A stretch of 64,000 bases of DNA from Rhizobium sp. Leaf306 (GTDB lineage Bacteria > Pseudomonadota > Alphaproteobacteria > Rhizobiales > Rhizobiaceae). The stretch covers positions 558,001 through 622,000 of the forward strand of contig NZ_LMNX01000002.1 of the NCBI RefSeq assembly GCF_001423425.1. Direction: 5' to 3'. Positions 1 to 12,175 of this stretch are shown in pieces (positions within the stretch are counted from its first letter, which is position 1; each line of letters begins with the position of its first letter). The notes below the pieces were generated by a model, which had not been told where the DNA came from, made no database searches, and saw only the letters and a list, made by a program, of their open reading frames with translations. The translations under genes were made by a program, and so were the position numbers.

Positions 1-169
1 TCGCTTCGACGACCGGTTTTCCGAAGACGGCGAAGTCATCTGGCTGGAAATCAACACGCAGCCCGGGATGACGCCGACCTCGCTTGTGCCTGAGATGGCT
101 GTTCATGCCGGTCATACTTTTGGTGGTCTCGTCCGTTGGATGGTGGAGGACGCGTCGTGTTTGCGTTGA
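1..169 (+). CDS. ddlB: D-alanine--D-alanine ligase, 3' fragment
   Basis: This is the last 55 codons of a D-Ala-D-Ala ligase, the cytoplasmic ATP-grasp enzyme that makes the dipeptide for peptidoglycan stems. The frame starts at base 2. The conserved C-terminal block reads [20 protein letters not shown], where the E-x-N pair binds Mg-ATP and the PGMT loop lies at the active site. The stop is TGA at 167-169, and the gene overlaps the proposed ftsQ start by 13 bases. The position directly before ftsQ is the usual dcw-cluster order. The 5' part lies outside the window. Confidence 0.93.
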   Translation, partial: RFDDRFSEDGEVIWLEINTQPGMTPTSLVPEMAVHAGHTFGGLVRWMVEDASCLR

Positions 170-1077
170 ATAGCAAAAAAGCTGACGATCACGGCCGGGC
201 AAACTATCTCGGCGCTGAAGAGCGTCGTGTACTGCCGCGTCCACTGCGCCGCGTCGTCCGCTTCGGCTTGAGCCTTGCGACGGGCCGCATCCATATCCCT
301 GATCATACCGGCACGTTCGCGACTTTCGGTTTCTTCGCGGTTGTCGGCCTCTACGGAATGTCGCTCGGCGGCCATGCCCAGACGGTTGCCCAGGCGACGA
401 CAGCGGCCGTCGGTTTCGCCATCGAAGACGTTCGCGTCTCGGGCAATGACCAGACGTCGGAAATCGACATCCTGCAGCTTCTCGGTCTCGATGGCACGAC
501 CTCGCTGGTCGCTCTCGATGTCGATCAGGCGCGCCGCAAGCTGTCTGAGCTTCCCTGGGTTCGCTATGCCGAAGTCCGCAAAGTCTATCCGCGCACGATC
601 GAAGTGATGCTCAAGGAGCGCGAGGCTTTCGGGATCTGGCAGAACGGTTCGGATCTCGCTCTGATCGAAAAGAACGGTTCCATCATCGCGCCGCTGCGGG
701 ACAGCAAGTTCGCTTCCCTGCCACTGTTCGTGGGTCGTGAAGCAGACAAGGCCGCATCCGCTTTCGTCGATCAGATGGCTGCGTGGCCGGAGCTTCGCTC
801 GCGGGTAAAGGCGTACGTCCGCGTCGCCGGTCGTCGCTGGGATTTGCACATCGACAACGGCGTTGTCCTGAAGCTGCCGGAAACCCAGGTCGAGACCGCG
901 CTCAGCGTGCTGGCTCGTCTGGAAAAGGAAGAACGGATCTTGGAGCGTGACATCGCTGCCGTCGATCTTCGCCTGCACGACCGCACAACCGTTGAACTTA
1001 CTTCTGCCGCCACCGAACGCCGCAACGAGGCAGTCGAGGCACGCACGAAGGCGTTGAAGAAGGCAGGAGAGACGTGA
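157..1077 (+). CDS. ftsQ: cell division protein FtsQ
   Basis: FtsQ is a bitopic inner-membrane divisome protein that links FtsB/FtsL to the late division proteins. The protein has a basic cytoplasmic N terminus, one membrane segment near residues 50-70 ([15 protein letters not shown]), a POTRA domain beginning [18 protein letters not shown], and the FtsQ beta domain with a [11 protein letters not shown] motif. I place the start at GTG 157 (protein begins MFALNSKK), as in rhizobial relatives; a TTG at 136 is also in frame. The coding region overlaps the ddlB end by 13 bases and the ftsA start by 4 (GTGA), so the three genes are probably translationally coupled. About 306 aa. Confidence 0.93.
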   Translation: MFALNSKKADDHGRANYLGAEERRVLPRPLRRVVRFGLSLATGRIHIPDHTGTFATFGFFAVVGLYGMSLGGHAQTVAQATTAAVGFAIEDVRVSGNDQTSEIDILQLLGLDGTTSLVALDVDQARRKLSELPWVRYAEVRKVYPRTIEVMLKEREAFGIWQNGSDLALIEKNGSIIAPLRDSKFASLPLFVGREADKAASAFVDQMAAWPELRSRVKAYVRVAGRRWDLHIDNGVVLKLPETQVETALSVLARLEKEERILERDIAAVDLRLHDRTTVELTSAATERRNEAVEARTKALKKAGET

Positions 1078-2405
1078 GTGTATTCGGTTCTTCCAATTAC
1101 GGGCTTCCGCACATGAAGCCACTGTCTTCCAAGCGCAGCCACATCGTTTCGGTGCTCGACATCGGCTCGACCAAGGTCGTGTGCATGATTGCGCGGCTGA
1201 CGCCAAAGCAGGAAAGCCAGATCCTGCCGGGTCGGACCCATCATGTCGAGATCATCGGCATCGGCCACCAGCGTTCGCGCGGCGTCAAGTCCGGCGTCAT
1301 CGGCGATCTCGATGCGGCGGAAAGCGTCGTCCGTCTTGCGGTTGACGCTGCAGAGCGCATGGCCGGCCTCACGGTCGACAGCCTCATCGTCAATGTTTCT
1401 GCCGGTCGTCTGACCAGCGACGTCTATACGGCATCGATCGACCTCGGTGGACAGGAAGTCGAATCGGCCGATCTGAAGCGTGTTCTCGTCGCCGCCAGCC
1501 AGAAGTCGGCTCGCCAGGACCGCGCAATCCTTCACTCGCTGCCGACCGGCTTCACGCTGGATGGCGAAGTCGGGATCCGCGATCCGCTGGCGATGTACGG
1601 CGATATGCTGGGCGTCGATATGCATGTCGTCACCGCCGAGCGCGTGATGCTGCGTAACCTCGAGCTCTGCATCAACCGGGCGCATCTGTCCGTCGAGGGT
1701 ATGGTGGCAACGCCTTATGCCAGCGGCCTTGCAGCCCTTGTCGACGACGAAGTCGAACTGGGCTGTGCAGCGATCGACATGGGCGGCGGCACGACAACAA
1801 TTTCGGTGTTTGCCGAAGGCAAGCTCGTTCATACGGATGCGATCGGTCTCGGTGGCCATCACGTCACCACGGACCTTGCCCGCGGTCTTTCGACCCGGAT
1901 CGAGGATGCCGAGCGGATGAAGGTCGTGCATGGCTCGGCCGTCTCCAACGGCGCAGACGACCGCGACATGATTTCGGTTCCACCGATCGGCGAGGACGAC
2001 CGCGACCAGCCGACCCAGGTTCCACGCTCGCTCGTCACCCGAATCGTCAAGGCCCGCATCGAAGAAACGCTGGAACTGATTCGTGACCGGATCCAGAAAT
2101 CGGGTTTCAGCCCGATCGTCGGCAAGCGCGTGGTTCTGACGGGCGGTGCCAGCCAGTTGACCGGCCTGTCGGAGACGGCCCGTCACATTCTGGCCCGCAA
2201 TGTTCGTATTGGTCGTCCGATGGGCATTTCCGGCTTGCCGGCTGCCGCCAAGGGCCCGGCCTTTTCGACGGCCGTCGGACTGATGATCTACCCGCAGGTC
2301 GCGGACCTCGAAACACATGCATCCCAGAGCGGCCTGATCAGCTCGCTCGGAAATGGAAACGGCCGTCTCGCCCGCGTCGGGCAATGGCTCAAGGAAAGTT
2401 TTTGA
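1074..2405 (+). CDS. ftsA: cell division protein FtsA
   Basis: FtsA is an actin-like ATPase that anchors FtsZ filaments to the membrane and recruits the divisome. The 443-aa protein shows the actin-fold phosphate-1 motif VLDIGSTKVVCMI (about residues 24-36), the phosphate-2 motif AAIDMGGGTTTISVF (about 233-247) and the adenosine motif VVLTGGASQLTGL. It ends in a conserved amphipathic tail, RVGQWLKESF, the expected membrane-targeting helix. Translation starts at GTG 1074, which overlaps the ftsQ stop by 4 bases. The gene is followed after 82 bases by ftsZ. Confidence 0.97.
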   Translation: MSVFGSSNYGLPHMKPLSSKRSHIVSVLDIGSTKVVCMIARLTPKQESQILPGRTHHVEIIGIGHQRSRGVKSGVIGDLDAAESVVRLAVDAAERMAGLTVDSLIVNVSAGRLTSDVYTASIDLGGQEVESADLKRVLVAASQKSARQDRAILHSLPTGFTLDGEVGIRDPLAMYGDMLGVDMHVVTAERVMLRNLELCINRAHLSVEGMVATPYASGLAALVDDEVELGCAAIDMGGGTTTISVFAEGKLVHTDAIGLGGHHVTTDLARGLSTRIEDAERMKVVHGSAVSNGADDRDMISVPPIGEDDRDQPTQVPRSLVTRIVKARIEETLELIRDRIQKSGFSPIVGKRVVLTGGASQLTGLSETARHILARNVRIGRPMGISGLPAAAKGPAFSTAVGLMIYPQVADLETHASQSGLISSLGNGNGRLARVGQWLKESF

Positions 2406-2487
2406 CCCGGGCTCTGCTCCCGGATCAGAGAAGTTGCAATGAATTGGCCAGCTCGGCAATGCGGCCACGAGAAGAAGGACAGGTACA

Positions 2488-4248
2488 ATGACGATCAAGC
2501 TTCAAAAGCCTGATATTACCGAGCTGAAGCCTCGGATCACCGTTTTCGGCGTCGGCGGCGGCGGCGGCAATGCCGTCAACAACATGATCACCGCAGGGCT
2601 GGAAGGCGTCGATTTCGTCGTTGCCAATACCGATGCCCAGGCGCTGACCATGACCAAGGCCGAGCGGATCATCCAGATGGGTGTGCAGGTCACCGAAGGT
2701 CTCGGCGCAGGTTCGCAGCCGGAAGTCGGTCGCGCTGCCGCTGAGGAATGCCTCGACGAGATCATCGATCATCTTAACGGAACGCATATGTGCTTCGTCA
2801 CCGCCGGCATGGGCGGCGGCACCGGCACCGGTGCTGCTCCAGTCGTTGCACAGGCTGCCCGCAACAAGGGTATCCTCACGGTTGGCGTTGTTACCAAGCC
2901 GTTCCACTTCGAAGGCGGTCGCCGCATGCGGCTTGCCGAACAGGGCATCCAGGAACTGCAGAAGTCGGTCGACACGCTGATCGTCATTCCGAACCAGAAC
3001 CTATTCCGCATCGCCAACGACAAGACGACGTTTGCCGACGCCTTCGCCATGGCCGACCAGGTTCTCTATTCGGGCGTTGCCTGCATCACCGACCTGATGG
3101 TCAAGGAAGGCCTCATCAACCTCGACTTCGCGGACGTTCGTTCCGTGATGCGCGAAATGGGCCGTGCGATGATGGGCACCGGTGAAGCTTCGGGTTCGGG
3201 CCGCGCGATGCAGGCAGCGGAAGCTGCTATCGCCAACCCGCTGCTCGACGAGACCTCGATGAAGGGTGCACAGGGCCTGCTGATCTCCATCACCGGTGGT
3301 CGCGACCTGACGCTGTTCGAAGTCGACGAAGCGGCAACCCGCATCCGCGAAGAAGTCGATCCGGACGCCAACATCATCCTCGGCGCAACCTTCGACGAAG
3401 CGCTGGAAGGCATCATCCGCGTTTCCGTGGTTGCCACCGGCATCGACCGCGCCCATGGCGAAATCGACCTGCGTGCCGCTGAAATGCGCGCAGCCCAGAA
3501 GCCGATTATCCGTCCTTCGGCGGCCGTTGCTCCGGCTCCGGCCGCACAGCAGCCTGTCATGATGCAGGCACCGGTTCAGGCCGCAGCGCCTGCGCCAATG
3601 GCTCCCAAGGCAATCGATCCGATCGCCGAGACCATCCGCCAGGCTGAAGCCGACATGGAACGCGAACTGGCTATCCCGCAGCCGGTCATGCATCAGCCTG
3701 CAGCGCCTGCGCCGCAGCCTGTCATGCAGCAGCAGCCGCCGGCCGAAGAGGCTTTCCGTCCGCAGAGCCGTCTGTTTGCACAGTCTGCACCTGCAGAAGC
3801 CGCTCCGCAGGTTTCGCGCCCGGCTCCGCAGATGACGCAGCAGCCAGCACCGCGCATGACACAGCCGGTTCAGCAGGAACCTGTCTACCGCGAACCCGTC
3901 ATGGAACCGGTCCGCATGCCGAAGGTCGAGGATTTTCCGCCGGTCGTAAAGGCCGAGATGGATCACCGCACCCAGCCTGCCAGCCATGTGCAGGAAGAGC
4001 GCGGCCCGATGGGGCTTCTGAAGCGAATCACCAACTCGCTTGGCCGCCGTGATGAAGAAGAGCATGTCGAACCGGCCGCCGCTCCGGCACCGGCTCAGCA
4101 GCAGCGCCGTCCGCTGTCGCCTGAGGCAAGCCTCTACGCACCGCGTCGCGGCAACCTCGACGATCACGGTCGTTCGGTACCGCAGAGCTCGCAGCATGAC
4201 GACGATCAGCTCGAAATTCCGGCATTCCTTCGCCGTCAGTCGAACTGA
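2488..4248 (+). CDS. ftsZ: cell division protein FtsZ (long-linker type)
   Basis: FtsZ is the tubulin-like GTPase that forms the cytokinetic ring. The globular domain covers about residues 1-325 and has the tubulin signature GGGTGTG at 109-115 and the synergy-loop region [11 protein letters not shown]. It is followed by an unusually long linker (about residues 335-570) rich in Pro, Gln and Ala, then the conserved C-terminal peptide [16 protein letters not shown] that binds FtsA. The total of 586 aa is much longer than E. coli FtsZ (about 383) but fits rhizobial FtsZ1. The gene is third in the ftsQAZ run and is followed by a strong terminator. Confidence 0.98.
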   Translation: MTIKLQKPDITELKPRITVFGVGGGGGNAVNNMITAGLEGVDFVVANTDAQALTMTKAERIIQMGVQVTEGLGAGSQPEVGRAAAEECLDEIIDHLNGTHMCFVTAGMGGGTGTGAAPVVAQAARNKGILTVGVVTKPFHFEGGRRMRLAEQGIQELQKSVDTLIVIPNQNLFRIANDKTTFADAFAMADQVLYSGVACITDLMVKEGLINLDFADVRSVMREMGRAMMGTGEASGSGRAMQAAEAAIANPLLDETSMKGAQGLLISITGGRDLTLFEVDEAATRIREEVDPDANIILGATFDEALEGIIRVSVVATGIDRAHGEIDLRAAEMRAAQKPIIRPSAAVAPAPAAQQPVMMQAPVQAAAPAPMAPKAIDPIAETIRQAEADMERELAIPQPVMHQPAAPAPQPVMQQQPPAEEAFRPQSRLFAQSAPAEAAPQVSRPAPQMTQQPAPRMTQPVQQEPVYREPVMEPVRMPKVEDFPPVVKAEMDHRTQPASHVQEERGPMGLLKRITNSLGRRDEEEHVEPAAAPAPAQQQRRPLSPEASLYAPRRGNLDDHGRSVPQSSQHDDDQLEIPAFLRRQSN

Positions 4249-4299
4249 TTTGTGGGAGCGTCGCAGCGTCAGCGCGCGGCGTTCAACAAATGTCTGCAG

Positions 4300-4327
4300 A
4301 GCCCGGGTCGTTGCACCCGGGCTTTGT
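4300..4327 (+). terminator. Rho-independent terminator after ftsZ
   Basis: A perfect 9-bp GC-rich stem pairs AGCCCGGGT (4300-4308) with ACCCGGGCT (4315-4323) across a 6-base loop, followed by a weak T-rich tail. It lies 50 bases after the ftsZ stop and marks the end of the dcw transcription unit. The remaining space to lpxC holds a candidate promoter and no recognisable gene. Confidence 0.75.
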
Positions 4328-4486
4328 GTATCCGGACGCCTGAGGCGTTAAGGATTTTGTCCTGGACCTCCGGAAAAGTTGCCTTAATTCAGGTTGTTAC
4401 CGGTAGACGTCCGCGTTTGTGCCTTGAGTCCTAACACCGCGTCATTCTGCGGGTTGGTGGCGTAACAATCCGATACGAACAGTGAT

Positions 4487-4515
4487 TTGGAATGTTAAAG
4501 ACGCCTGCGTATGTA
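4487..4515 (+). promoter_or_regulatory. candidate sigma-70 promoter of lpxC
   Basis: TTGGAA (4487-4492) and TATGTA (4510-4515) are separated by 17 bases, a reasonable housekeeping promoter. Transcription would begin near 4522 and leave a 5' untranslated leader of roughly 90 bases before lpxC. This is motif matching only. Confidence 0.4.
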
Positions 4516-4614
4516 AGACGATAAATGATGCTGACATGAACGTTTGAGAGGCGTTGTCGCCGGTATCTAACCAAGCTCGATCCCAGACCAGGGGTCTTGA
4601 GAGAAGGCATTAGA

Positions 4615-5571
4615 ATGACCATCGGATTGCTCGGTTTCCAGACCACCATCGCGGCCCCGGTTTCTTTGACCGGTATTGGCGTGCATTCGGGGTTTCCGGT
4701 CAGCATCACATTCCAGCCTGCTGAAGCCAATTCCGGTATCATCTTCGCGCGTCAGTTTGATGACGGATCTTCTGCCGAATACCGCGCCGTCTCCTCTCAG
4801 GTTGGACCGACCGATCTCTGCACGATCCTCGGTTCGTCGCCGGCCACCTGGGTTGCCACGATCGAACACGTGATGGCAGCACTCTACGCGCTCGGGATCG
4901 ACAACGTGACTGTCGATGTCGATGGCGCCGAAATGCCGATCATGGACGGCAGCTCCTATCCTTTCATTGATGCGATCGAACAGGTCGGCATCGTCAATCT
5001 CAATGTGAAGCGTCGCTACATCCGTGTCATCAAGCCGGTCCGAATCGAATCGGGCGCGTCCTGGTCCGAGTTCCGGCCGCATGATGGTACCCGCTTTGAA
5101 GTCGAGATCGATTTCGCATCTCCGCTGATCGGCCGTCAGAGCTGGAACGGTGAACTGACCGCAGCGCGGTTCAAGCAGGATCTTTCACGGGCTCGTACAT
5201 TCGGCTTCATGCGTGACGTCGAGCGCCTTTGGGCTGCTGGCTACGCTCTCGGTTCGTCGCTTGAGAATTCCGTCGTCATTTCCGATGACGAAACGGTCGT
5301 GAATGTCGAGGGTCTTCGCTATCAGGACGAATTCGTGCGCCACAAGACGCTGGACGCGGTTGGCGATCTTGCGCTTGCCGGCGCTCAGTTCATCGGCTGC
5401 TACCGCTCCTATCGCGGCGGCCACAAGATGAACGCCAATGCGCTGAAAGCTCTGCTCAACGATCCGATGGCTTATGAAATCGTCGAAGCGCCATCGTCGC
5501 GGGTTGCGCGCGTGAGGGCCGGAGATTTCGTTCCGGTCAGCGTCAGTGAACTGGCGCCGTCTTTTGCTTGA
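4615..5571 (+). CDS. lpxC: UDP-3-O-acyl-N-acetylglucosamine deacetylase
   Basis: LpxC is the zinc deacetylase that commits UDP-acyl-GlcNAc to lipid A synthesis in the cytoplasm. The zinc ligands are visible as H85 (TIEHVMAAL), H243 and D247 (HKTLDAVGD), with the catalytic general acid H270 in RGGHKMNA. The protein is 318 aa, the usual length. I chose ATG 4615 because AGAAGG stands just upstream and the protein then begins MTIGLLGFQTTI; an in-frame TTG at 4597 would add only six residues. The gene stands alone between two terminators, so it is probably monocistronic. Confidence 0.97.
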   Translation: MTIGLLGFQTTIAAPVSLTGIGVHSGFPVSITFQPAEANSGIIFARQFDDGSSAEYRAVSSQVGPTDLCTILGSSPATWVATIEHVMAALYALGIDNVTVDVDGAEMPIMDGSSYPFIDAIEQVGIVNLNVKRRYIRVIKPVRIESGASWSEFRPHDGTRFEVEIDFASPLIGRQSWNGELTAARFKQDLSRARTFGFMRDVERLWAAGYALGSSLENSVVISDDETVVNVEGLRYQDEFVRHKTLDAVGDLALAGAQFIGCYRSYRGGHKMNANALKALLNDPMAYEIVEAPSSRVARVRAGDFVPVSVSELAPSFA

Positions 5572-5592
5572 ATAACAACTCCAGTCGACTTG

Positions 5593-5621
5593 GCCGCTTC
5601 CGTTGGAAGCGGCTTTTCTTT
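5593..5621 (+). terminator. Rho-independent terminator after lpxC
   Basis: A perfect 9-bp stem pairs GCCGCTTCC (5593-5601) with GGAAGCGGC (5605-5613) over a 3-base loop and is followed by TTTTCTTTT. It begins 21 bases after the lpxC stop. Confidence 0.88.
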
Positions 5622-5787
5622 TGAATAGCCATGTGTGCTGCGTTCGGTGCCACAAAAATGCGTTAATGGGTGAGCATTGCGTTGCTCTGCCAATACTTTT
5701 ATGGCTAGAACGACCTGCTTTCGGGCAGCAGGGCAAAACGGGCGGGACATCGGGAATTGTCGAATGGCGTATGCGAAGGCTGTAGAA

Positions 5788-6630
5788 ATGCGTAGAGCGG
5801 CAAGGATCGCACTTGTATCGTTGGTGTTTGCGGGTGCCGGTCTCGGCCTTACCGCATGCCAGTCGGACAAAGACATCGACATCACCAAGCTCGGTTTCGA
5901 AAGCGAGTCGCCCGAGGCCCTCTACAATCAGGGCCTTGCCAACATGAAGGCGGGCAATATCGTCGAAGCGAGCCGCAAGTTCGACGCCATCGAGAAGCAG
6001 AACCCGTTCACCGAATGGGGCCGCAAGGCGCTCGTCATGAGCACGTTCAGCAAGTATCGCATGGGCCGCAACGACGAAGCCATCACCGTCGGTAACCGCT
6101 ATCTCAACCAGTACCCGCGCTCCGCAGATTCGGCCTACGTGCAGTATCTGGTCGGCCTTGCCTATTCCAAGCAGGTCGCCGACGTCACGCAGGACCAGAA
6201 GGCCGCCAACAACACGATCGATGCGATGACCAAGGTCGTCCGTGATTATCCCGATTCGGAATATGTCGAGGATGCGCAGGCCAAGATCCGCTTTGCGCGT
6301 GACCAGCTTGCCGGCAAGGAAATGCAGGTCGGGCGATACTATCTCGAGCGCAAGGAATATCTTGCCGCCATCTCGCGCTTCCGCAGGGTCGTCGAGACCT
6401 TTTCCAATACCAACCAGGTTGAAGAAGCCCTCGCGCGTCTGACGGAAACCTATTACGCGATGGGCATCGTCGAAGAGGCGCAGACTGCCGCAGCCGTGCT
6501 TGGCCGCAACTATCCGGACAGCCAGTGGTACGCAGACTCCTACAAGCTGCTTCAGTCCGGCGGTGTTCAGCCGCGCGAGAACAAGGGCTCGTGGATTGCG
6601 CGTGCCGGCGCAAAGCTCGTCGGCGCCTGA
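5788..6630 (+). CDS. bamD: outer membrane assembly lipoprotein BamD
   Basis: BamD is the essential lipoprotein of the BAM complex that folds beta-barrel proteins into the outer membrane. A short signal peptide ends in the lipobox LTAC (cysteine near residue 24), followed by TPR repeats such as [16 protein letters not shown] and [18 protein letters not shown] chose ATG 5788 because GAAGG stands 8 bases upstream and the signal peptide then starts [11 protein letters not shown] 5764 is in frame and is a fair alternative. About 280 aa. recN follows after 40 bases in the same direction. Confidence 0.95.
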   Translation: MRRAARIALVSLVFAGAGLGLTACQSDKDIDITKLGFESESPEALYNQGLANMKAGNIVEASRKFDAIEKQNPFTEWGRKALVMSTFSKYRMGRNDEAITVGNRYLNQYPRSADSAYVQYLVGLAYSKQVADVTQDQKAANNTIDAMTKVVRDYPDSEYVEDAQAKIRFARDQLAGKEMQVGRYYLERKEYLAAISRFRRVVETFSNTNQVEEALARLTETYYAMGIVEEAQTAAAVLGRNYPDSQWYADSYKLLQSGGVQPRENKGSWIARAGAKLVGA

Positions 6631-6670
6631 GACCTTTCAACCAAGTGCCTGACAGGATAGGCGAGGCCGC

Positions 6671-8344
6671 ATGCTGATCCAGCTTTCGATCCGCGACATC
6701 GTTCTGATCGAGAAGCTGGACCTTGCCTTCGAAGCGGGCCTTTCCGTGCTGACCGGCGAGACCGGTGCAGGCAAATCCATCCTTCTCGACAGTCTTTCTC
6801 TGGCGCTGGGCGGCCGCGGCGACGGTGGTCTCGTGCGCCATGGCGAGGACAAGGGGCAGGTGACGGCGGTCTTTGACGTGCCGATGAACCATTCCGCCCG
6901 CAAGCTTCTGCGCGACAACGGCATAGACGACGACGGCGATCTGATCTTCCGCCGTATCCAGTCGGCCGACGGGCGCACCCGCGCCTCGATCAACGACCAG
7001 CCGGTCAGCGTGCAGATGATGCGCCAGGCGGGACAGGTTCTGGTCGAGATCCACGGCCAGCACGACGATCGCGCTCTGATCGATACCGGCGCCCACCGCA
7101 CGCTTGTCGATTCTTTTGCAGGCCTAAACGATGAGGTTCTCTCGGTTTCCCACCTCTACAAATCCTGGCGGGATGCCGACCGGACCCTGAAGACGCATCG
7201 CGCCAAGGTGGAGGCCGCCGCACGCGAGGCCGATTATATCAGGGCCTCGGTCGAGGAACTGGAAGCCCTCTCTCCCCGCGACGGCGAGGAGGAGGAACTG
7301 GCCGAGCAGCGCTCGAAGATGCAGAAGTCCGAGCGCATTGCCGGTGATATTTCGGAAGCGTCGGAGTTTCTCAACGGCAACGGTTCGCCTGTACCGCTGA
7401 TCGCCTCCATGGTGCGCCGCCTCGAGCGCAAGAGCCACGAGGCGCCTGGGCTGCTGGAAGAAACCGTCGAACTGCTGGATCAGGCGCTCAACCATCTGTC
7501 GAACGCACAGATGGAAGTGGAAACGGCGCTTCGCCGGACCGAATTCGATCCGCGTGAACTGGAACGGGTCGAAGAACGGCTGTTTGCCCTGCGCGCCGCC
7601 GGCCGCAAATATTCGGTCGCCGTCGTCGATCTTCCGGCACTTGCCGAAAAGATGGTGGCGGACCTTGCCGATCTCGATGCGGGCGAGGAACGCCTCGGCG
7701 AGCTGGAAAAGCTCGCGGCCGCCGCGAAAGAGGAATTCGATCGGGCGGCACTCGTTCTCTCGGACAAACGTAAAGCGGGCGCGGAGACGCTGGCCGAAGC
7801 GGTGATGCAGGAATTGCCGGCGCTGAAGCTGGAGCGGGCCCGCTTCATGGTCGAGGTGACCGCAAATCCGGAGGCTGCGGCTGCCGAGGGTATCGATACG
7901 GTCGAATTCCACGTTCAGACCAATCCAGGCACGCGCCCCGGGCCGATCATGAAGGTCGCGTCCGGCGGCGAGCTGTCGCGCTTCCTGCTGGCGCTTAAGG
8001 TCGCGCTTGCCGATCGCGGCTCGGCACCAACGCTCGTCTTCGACGAAATCGACACCGGTGTCGGTGGTGCGGTGGCGGATGCGATCGGCCAGCGGCTGAA
8101 GCGTCTGTCGGGCACCGTGCAGGTGCTGTCGGTGACCCACGCGCCGCAGGTGGCGGCCCGTGCTGCGACGCATCTTCTGATCTCCAAGGGTCCGGCCGGC
8201 GACGGTTCCGACAAGATTGCCACACGGGTGGCGACGATGGCGCCTGAAAACCGCACCGAGGAAATTGCTCGCATGCTGGCCGGCGCTTCGGTAACGGACG
8301 AGGCGAGGGCGGCCGCCAGAAGCCTGCTTGCCGGCAACGGCTAG
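6671..8344 (+). CDS. recN: DNA repair protein RecN
   Basis: RecN is an SMC-like ATPase that acts in double-strand break repair. Walker A is GETGAGKS at residues 29-36. The central part is a long charged coiled coil, and the C-terminal head carries the ABC-type signature SGGELSRFLLALK and Walker B TLVFDEIDTG, followed by SVTHAPQVAA. The length of 557 aa is normal. GAGG lies 6 bases before the ATG. In many bacteria recN is LexA-controlled, but I see no clear SOS box in the 40 bases between bamD and recN. Confidence 0.97.
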   Translation: MLIQLSIRDIVLIEKLDLAFEAGLSVLTGETGAGKSILLDSLSLALGGRGDGGLVRHGEDKGQVTAVFDVPMNHSARKLLRDNGIDDDGDLIFRRIQSADGRTRASINDQPVSVQMMRQAGQVLVEIHGQHDDRALIDTGAHRTLVDSFAGLNDEVLSVSHLYKSWRDADRTLKTHRAKVEAAAREADYIRASVEELEALSPRDGEEEELAEQRSKMQKSERIAGDISEASEFLNGNGSPVPLIASMVRRLERKSHEAPGLLEETVELLDQALNHLSNAQMEVETALRRTEFDPRELERVEERLFALRAAGRKYSVAVVDLPALAEKMVADLADLDAGEERLGELEKLAAAAKEEFDRAALVLSDKRKAGAETLAEAVMQELPALKLERARFMVEVTANPEAAAAEGIDTVEFHVQTNPGTRPGPIMKVASGGELSRFLLALKVALADRGSAPTLVFDEIDTGVGGAVADAIGQRLKRLSGTVQVLSVTHAPQVAARAATHLLISKGPAGDGSDKIATRVATMAPENRTEEIARMLAGASVTDEARAAARSLLAGNG

Positions 8345-8457
8345 ACGGTTATCCGGCAGTCGCGGGAGCGTGCGGGCAGGCTCACCCGGACAGGGCGTAA
8401 CGCAATCACGTATCCCGAAACGATGCTGCATCTCGTGGCGTTCAGTCACAGCTGTGA

Positions 8458-10701
<2,244 letters not shown>

Positions 10702-10704
10702 GCA

Positions 10705-11244
10705 TCAGGTTTTCAGCCGCGCCATCGCATAGGCGTCGACATAGTGCCCGTCGCGAAAGGCGTCGTCCCTGAGATGCCCTTCGATAACGAAGCCGTAGCG
10801 CTCGTAGAGCCTGATGGCGTCGTGGTTGTCGGTAAAGACGTCGAGTTCCAGGCGGTGCAGGTTCAGCCAGTTGTCGGCAAGGTCGATCGCGGCCTTCATC
10901 AAGGCCGAACCGACGCCGCGGCCGACGAAATCGTCGTGCACGCCCATGCCGATCGTCCCGACATGCCGGCGGCGGCCCTGTAGCGGACCGAGGGAGATGC
11001 CGCCGATGATGACGCCGTCGAGGTCAGCCACGAGATTCTTTGCGCCGGGCGTCGGGTTTTCCAAATATTGGCGAGTTTCCGCTACGGTCTGGAAAGGCAG
11101 CCTCAGAGTGCCGTAGCGATAACCGGGAAGATTGGCGAGGGCCGTGATGGCCACCGCATCGTCAGGTGTCGACGACCTGATGACGTAGCCGTCCAGTCGT
11201 TCGGCTCGGGGTGGTTTTTCCTGGATTTCGTCGCTTGATGTCAT
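10705..11244 (-). CDS. GNAT family N-acetyltransferase
   Basis: This 179-aa protein belongs to the GNAT acetyl-CoA-dependent acetyltransferases. The acetyl-CoA loop is MGVHDDFVGRGVGSALM, followed by the typical strand LHRLELDVFTDNHDAIRLYERYGFVIEG. The overall pattern resembles RimJ/RimL and SpeG-like enzymes, but the substrate cannot be told from sequence. The start is backed by a strong AAGGAG. The gene converges on ligA with 3 bases between the coding regions. Confidence 0.88.
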   Translation of the reverse strand: MTSSDEIQEKPPRAERLDGYVIRSSTPDDAVAITALANLPGYRYGTLRLPFQTVAETRQYLENPTPGAKNLVADLDGVIIGGISLGPLQGRRRHVGTIGMGVHDDFVGRGVGSALMKAAIDLADNWLNLHRLELDVFTDNHDAIRLYERYGFVIEGHLRDDAFRDGHYVDAYAMARLKT

Positions 11245-11518
11245 GATGGCTCTCCTTCAGGTATGACCGAGGCAGAGCGGACCAGCCGATCCCTGCCATC
11301 TTCGGCAGGGTGGTGGACGGATGATCGACTAACGCGCCAAACCCGCCACACGCCCTGCAAGGCGGATGGTTATGGTAAGACGGGTAAGGGCGATAGCGTT
11401 CATCATGGTCACATTGGGCCTGACAATCATGTGGAGGTCAAGATGCAGGCGGGGATCCGCTTTGCCGAATCGCTCCATCCGGCATAAAAGTCCGATGACC
11501 GAAGATTAGGACGCGACC

Positions 11519-12109
11519 TTGAAGACCATTGCGATCGATTTCGAAACCGCCAACGAACAGCGCGGCAGCGCCTGCTCGGTGGGCCTCGCGTGGATCGAGG
11601 ACGGTCGTGTGGTGCGGGTCGAGGAACGGCTGATCCGGCCGCGGGATATGCGGTTTTCGTCTTTCAACATCGCCATCCATGGGATCCGGCCCGACCATGT
11701 CGAGGATGCCGGCGAGTTTCCCGAAGTGATGGACGAGTTCATCGACGATTTTCGTGGCGCGACGATGATCGCCCATAATGCCGCCTTCGATTTCAGCGTC
11801 TGGCGGGCCTGTCTCGACCAGTACCGGCAGTCCTATCCGGAACTGTCTTATCTCTGCAGCGTCAAGATGGCGCAAAAGGTCTGGCCGCATCTGATCTCGC
11901 ACAAGCTCAATATCCTCGCGCAGCACCTGGGGCTGAGCTTTCTGCATCACAATGCAGCCGAGGATGCGGCGGTCTGCGCCGAAGCCTCGATCGCGATTGC
12001 ACGGTCGCTTGAGGTCATGCATATCCACGACATCCCGACCGCGATCGGCATGCGGGCAGGGCGGTTGTTTTCCGGTGGCTATGATGCCTGCACATTGCGC
12101 AAGCAGTGA
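11519..12109 (+). CDS. 3'-5' exonuclease, DnaQ/DEDDh family
   Basis: This 196-aa protein is a stand-alone DEDDh exonuclease. Exo I is AIDFETA (residues 5-11), Exo II is MIAHNAAFDFSV, and Exo III-epsilon is LHHNAAEDAAVCAE with the conserved His and Asp. It resembles the DNA polymerase III epsilon proofreading fold but is not linked to a polymerase gene here, so its role could be repair or RNA/DNA trimming. Translation probably starts at TTG 11519, which has AGGA 9 bases upstream and gives the conserved MKTIAIDFET. The 274 bases upstream (11245-11518) hold nothing I recognise. Confidence 0.85.
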   Translation: MKTIAIDFETANEQRGSACSVGLAWIEDGRVVRVEERLIRPRDMRFSSFNIAIHGIRPDHVEDAGEFPEVMDEFIDDFRGATMIAHNAAFDFSVWRACLDQYRQSYPELSYLCSVKMAQKVWPHLISHKLNILAQHLGLSFLHHNAAEDAAVCAEASIAIARSLEVMHIHDIPTAIGMRAGRLFSGGYDACTLRKQ

Positions 12110-12175
12110 TCACTTGTAACCCCGCTGCCGAAGCTTATCTCTGATCACGTATCGTTGACTGGAGATTTTGCCACT

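Noticed and set aside
771-2498. 575-aa open frame antisense to ftsQ and ftsA
   Set aside because: Spans two certain genes on the other strand; composition is that of a shadow frame.
3001-4197. 398-aa open frame antisense to ftsZ
   Set aside because: It lies entirely opposite a certain gene, has His/Arg/Cys-rich composition typical of GC-rich shadows, and shows no family motif.
6631-6670. LexA box before recN
   Set aside because: No GTTC-n7-GTTC or GAAC-n7-GAAC pattern is present in the gap.
11263-11487. 74-aa frame between the GNAT gene and the exonuclease gene
   Set aside because: No RBS, no hydrophobic or conserved pattern; likely chance frame in intergenic DNA.
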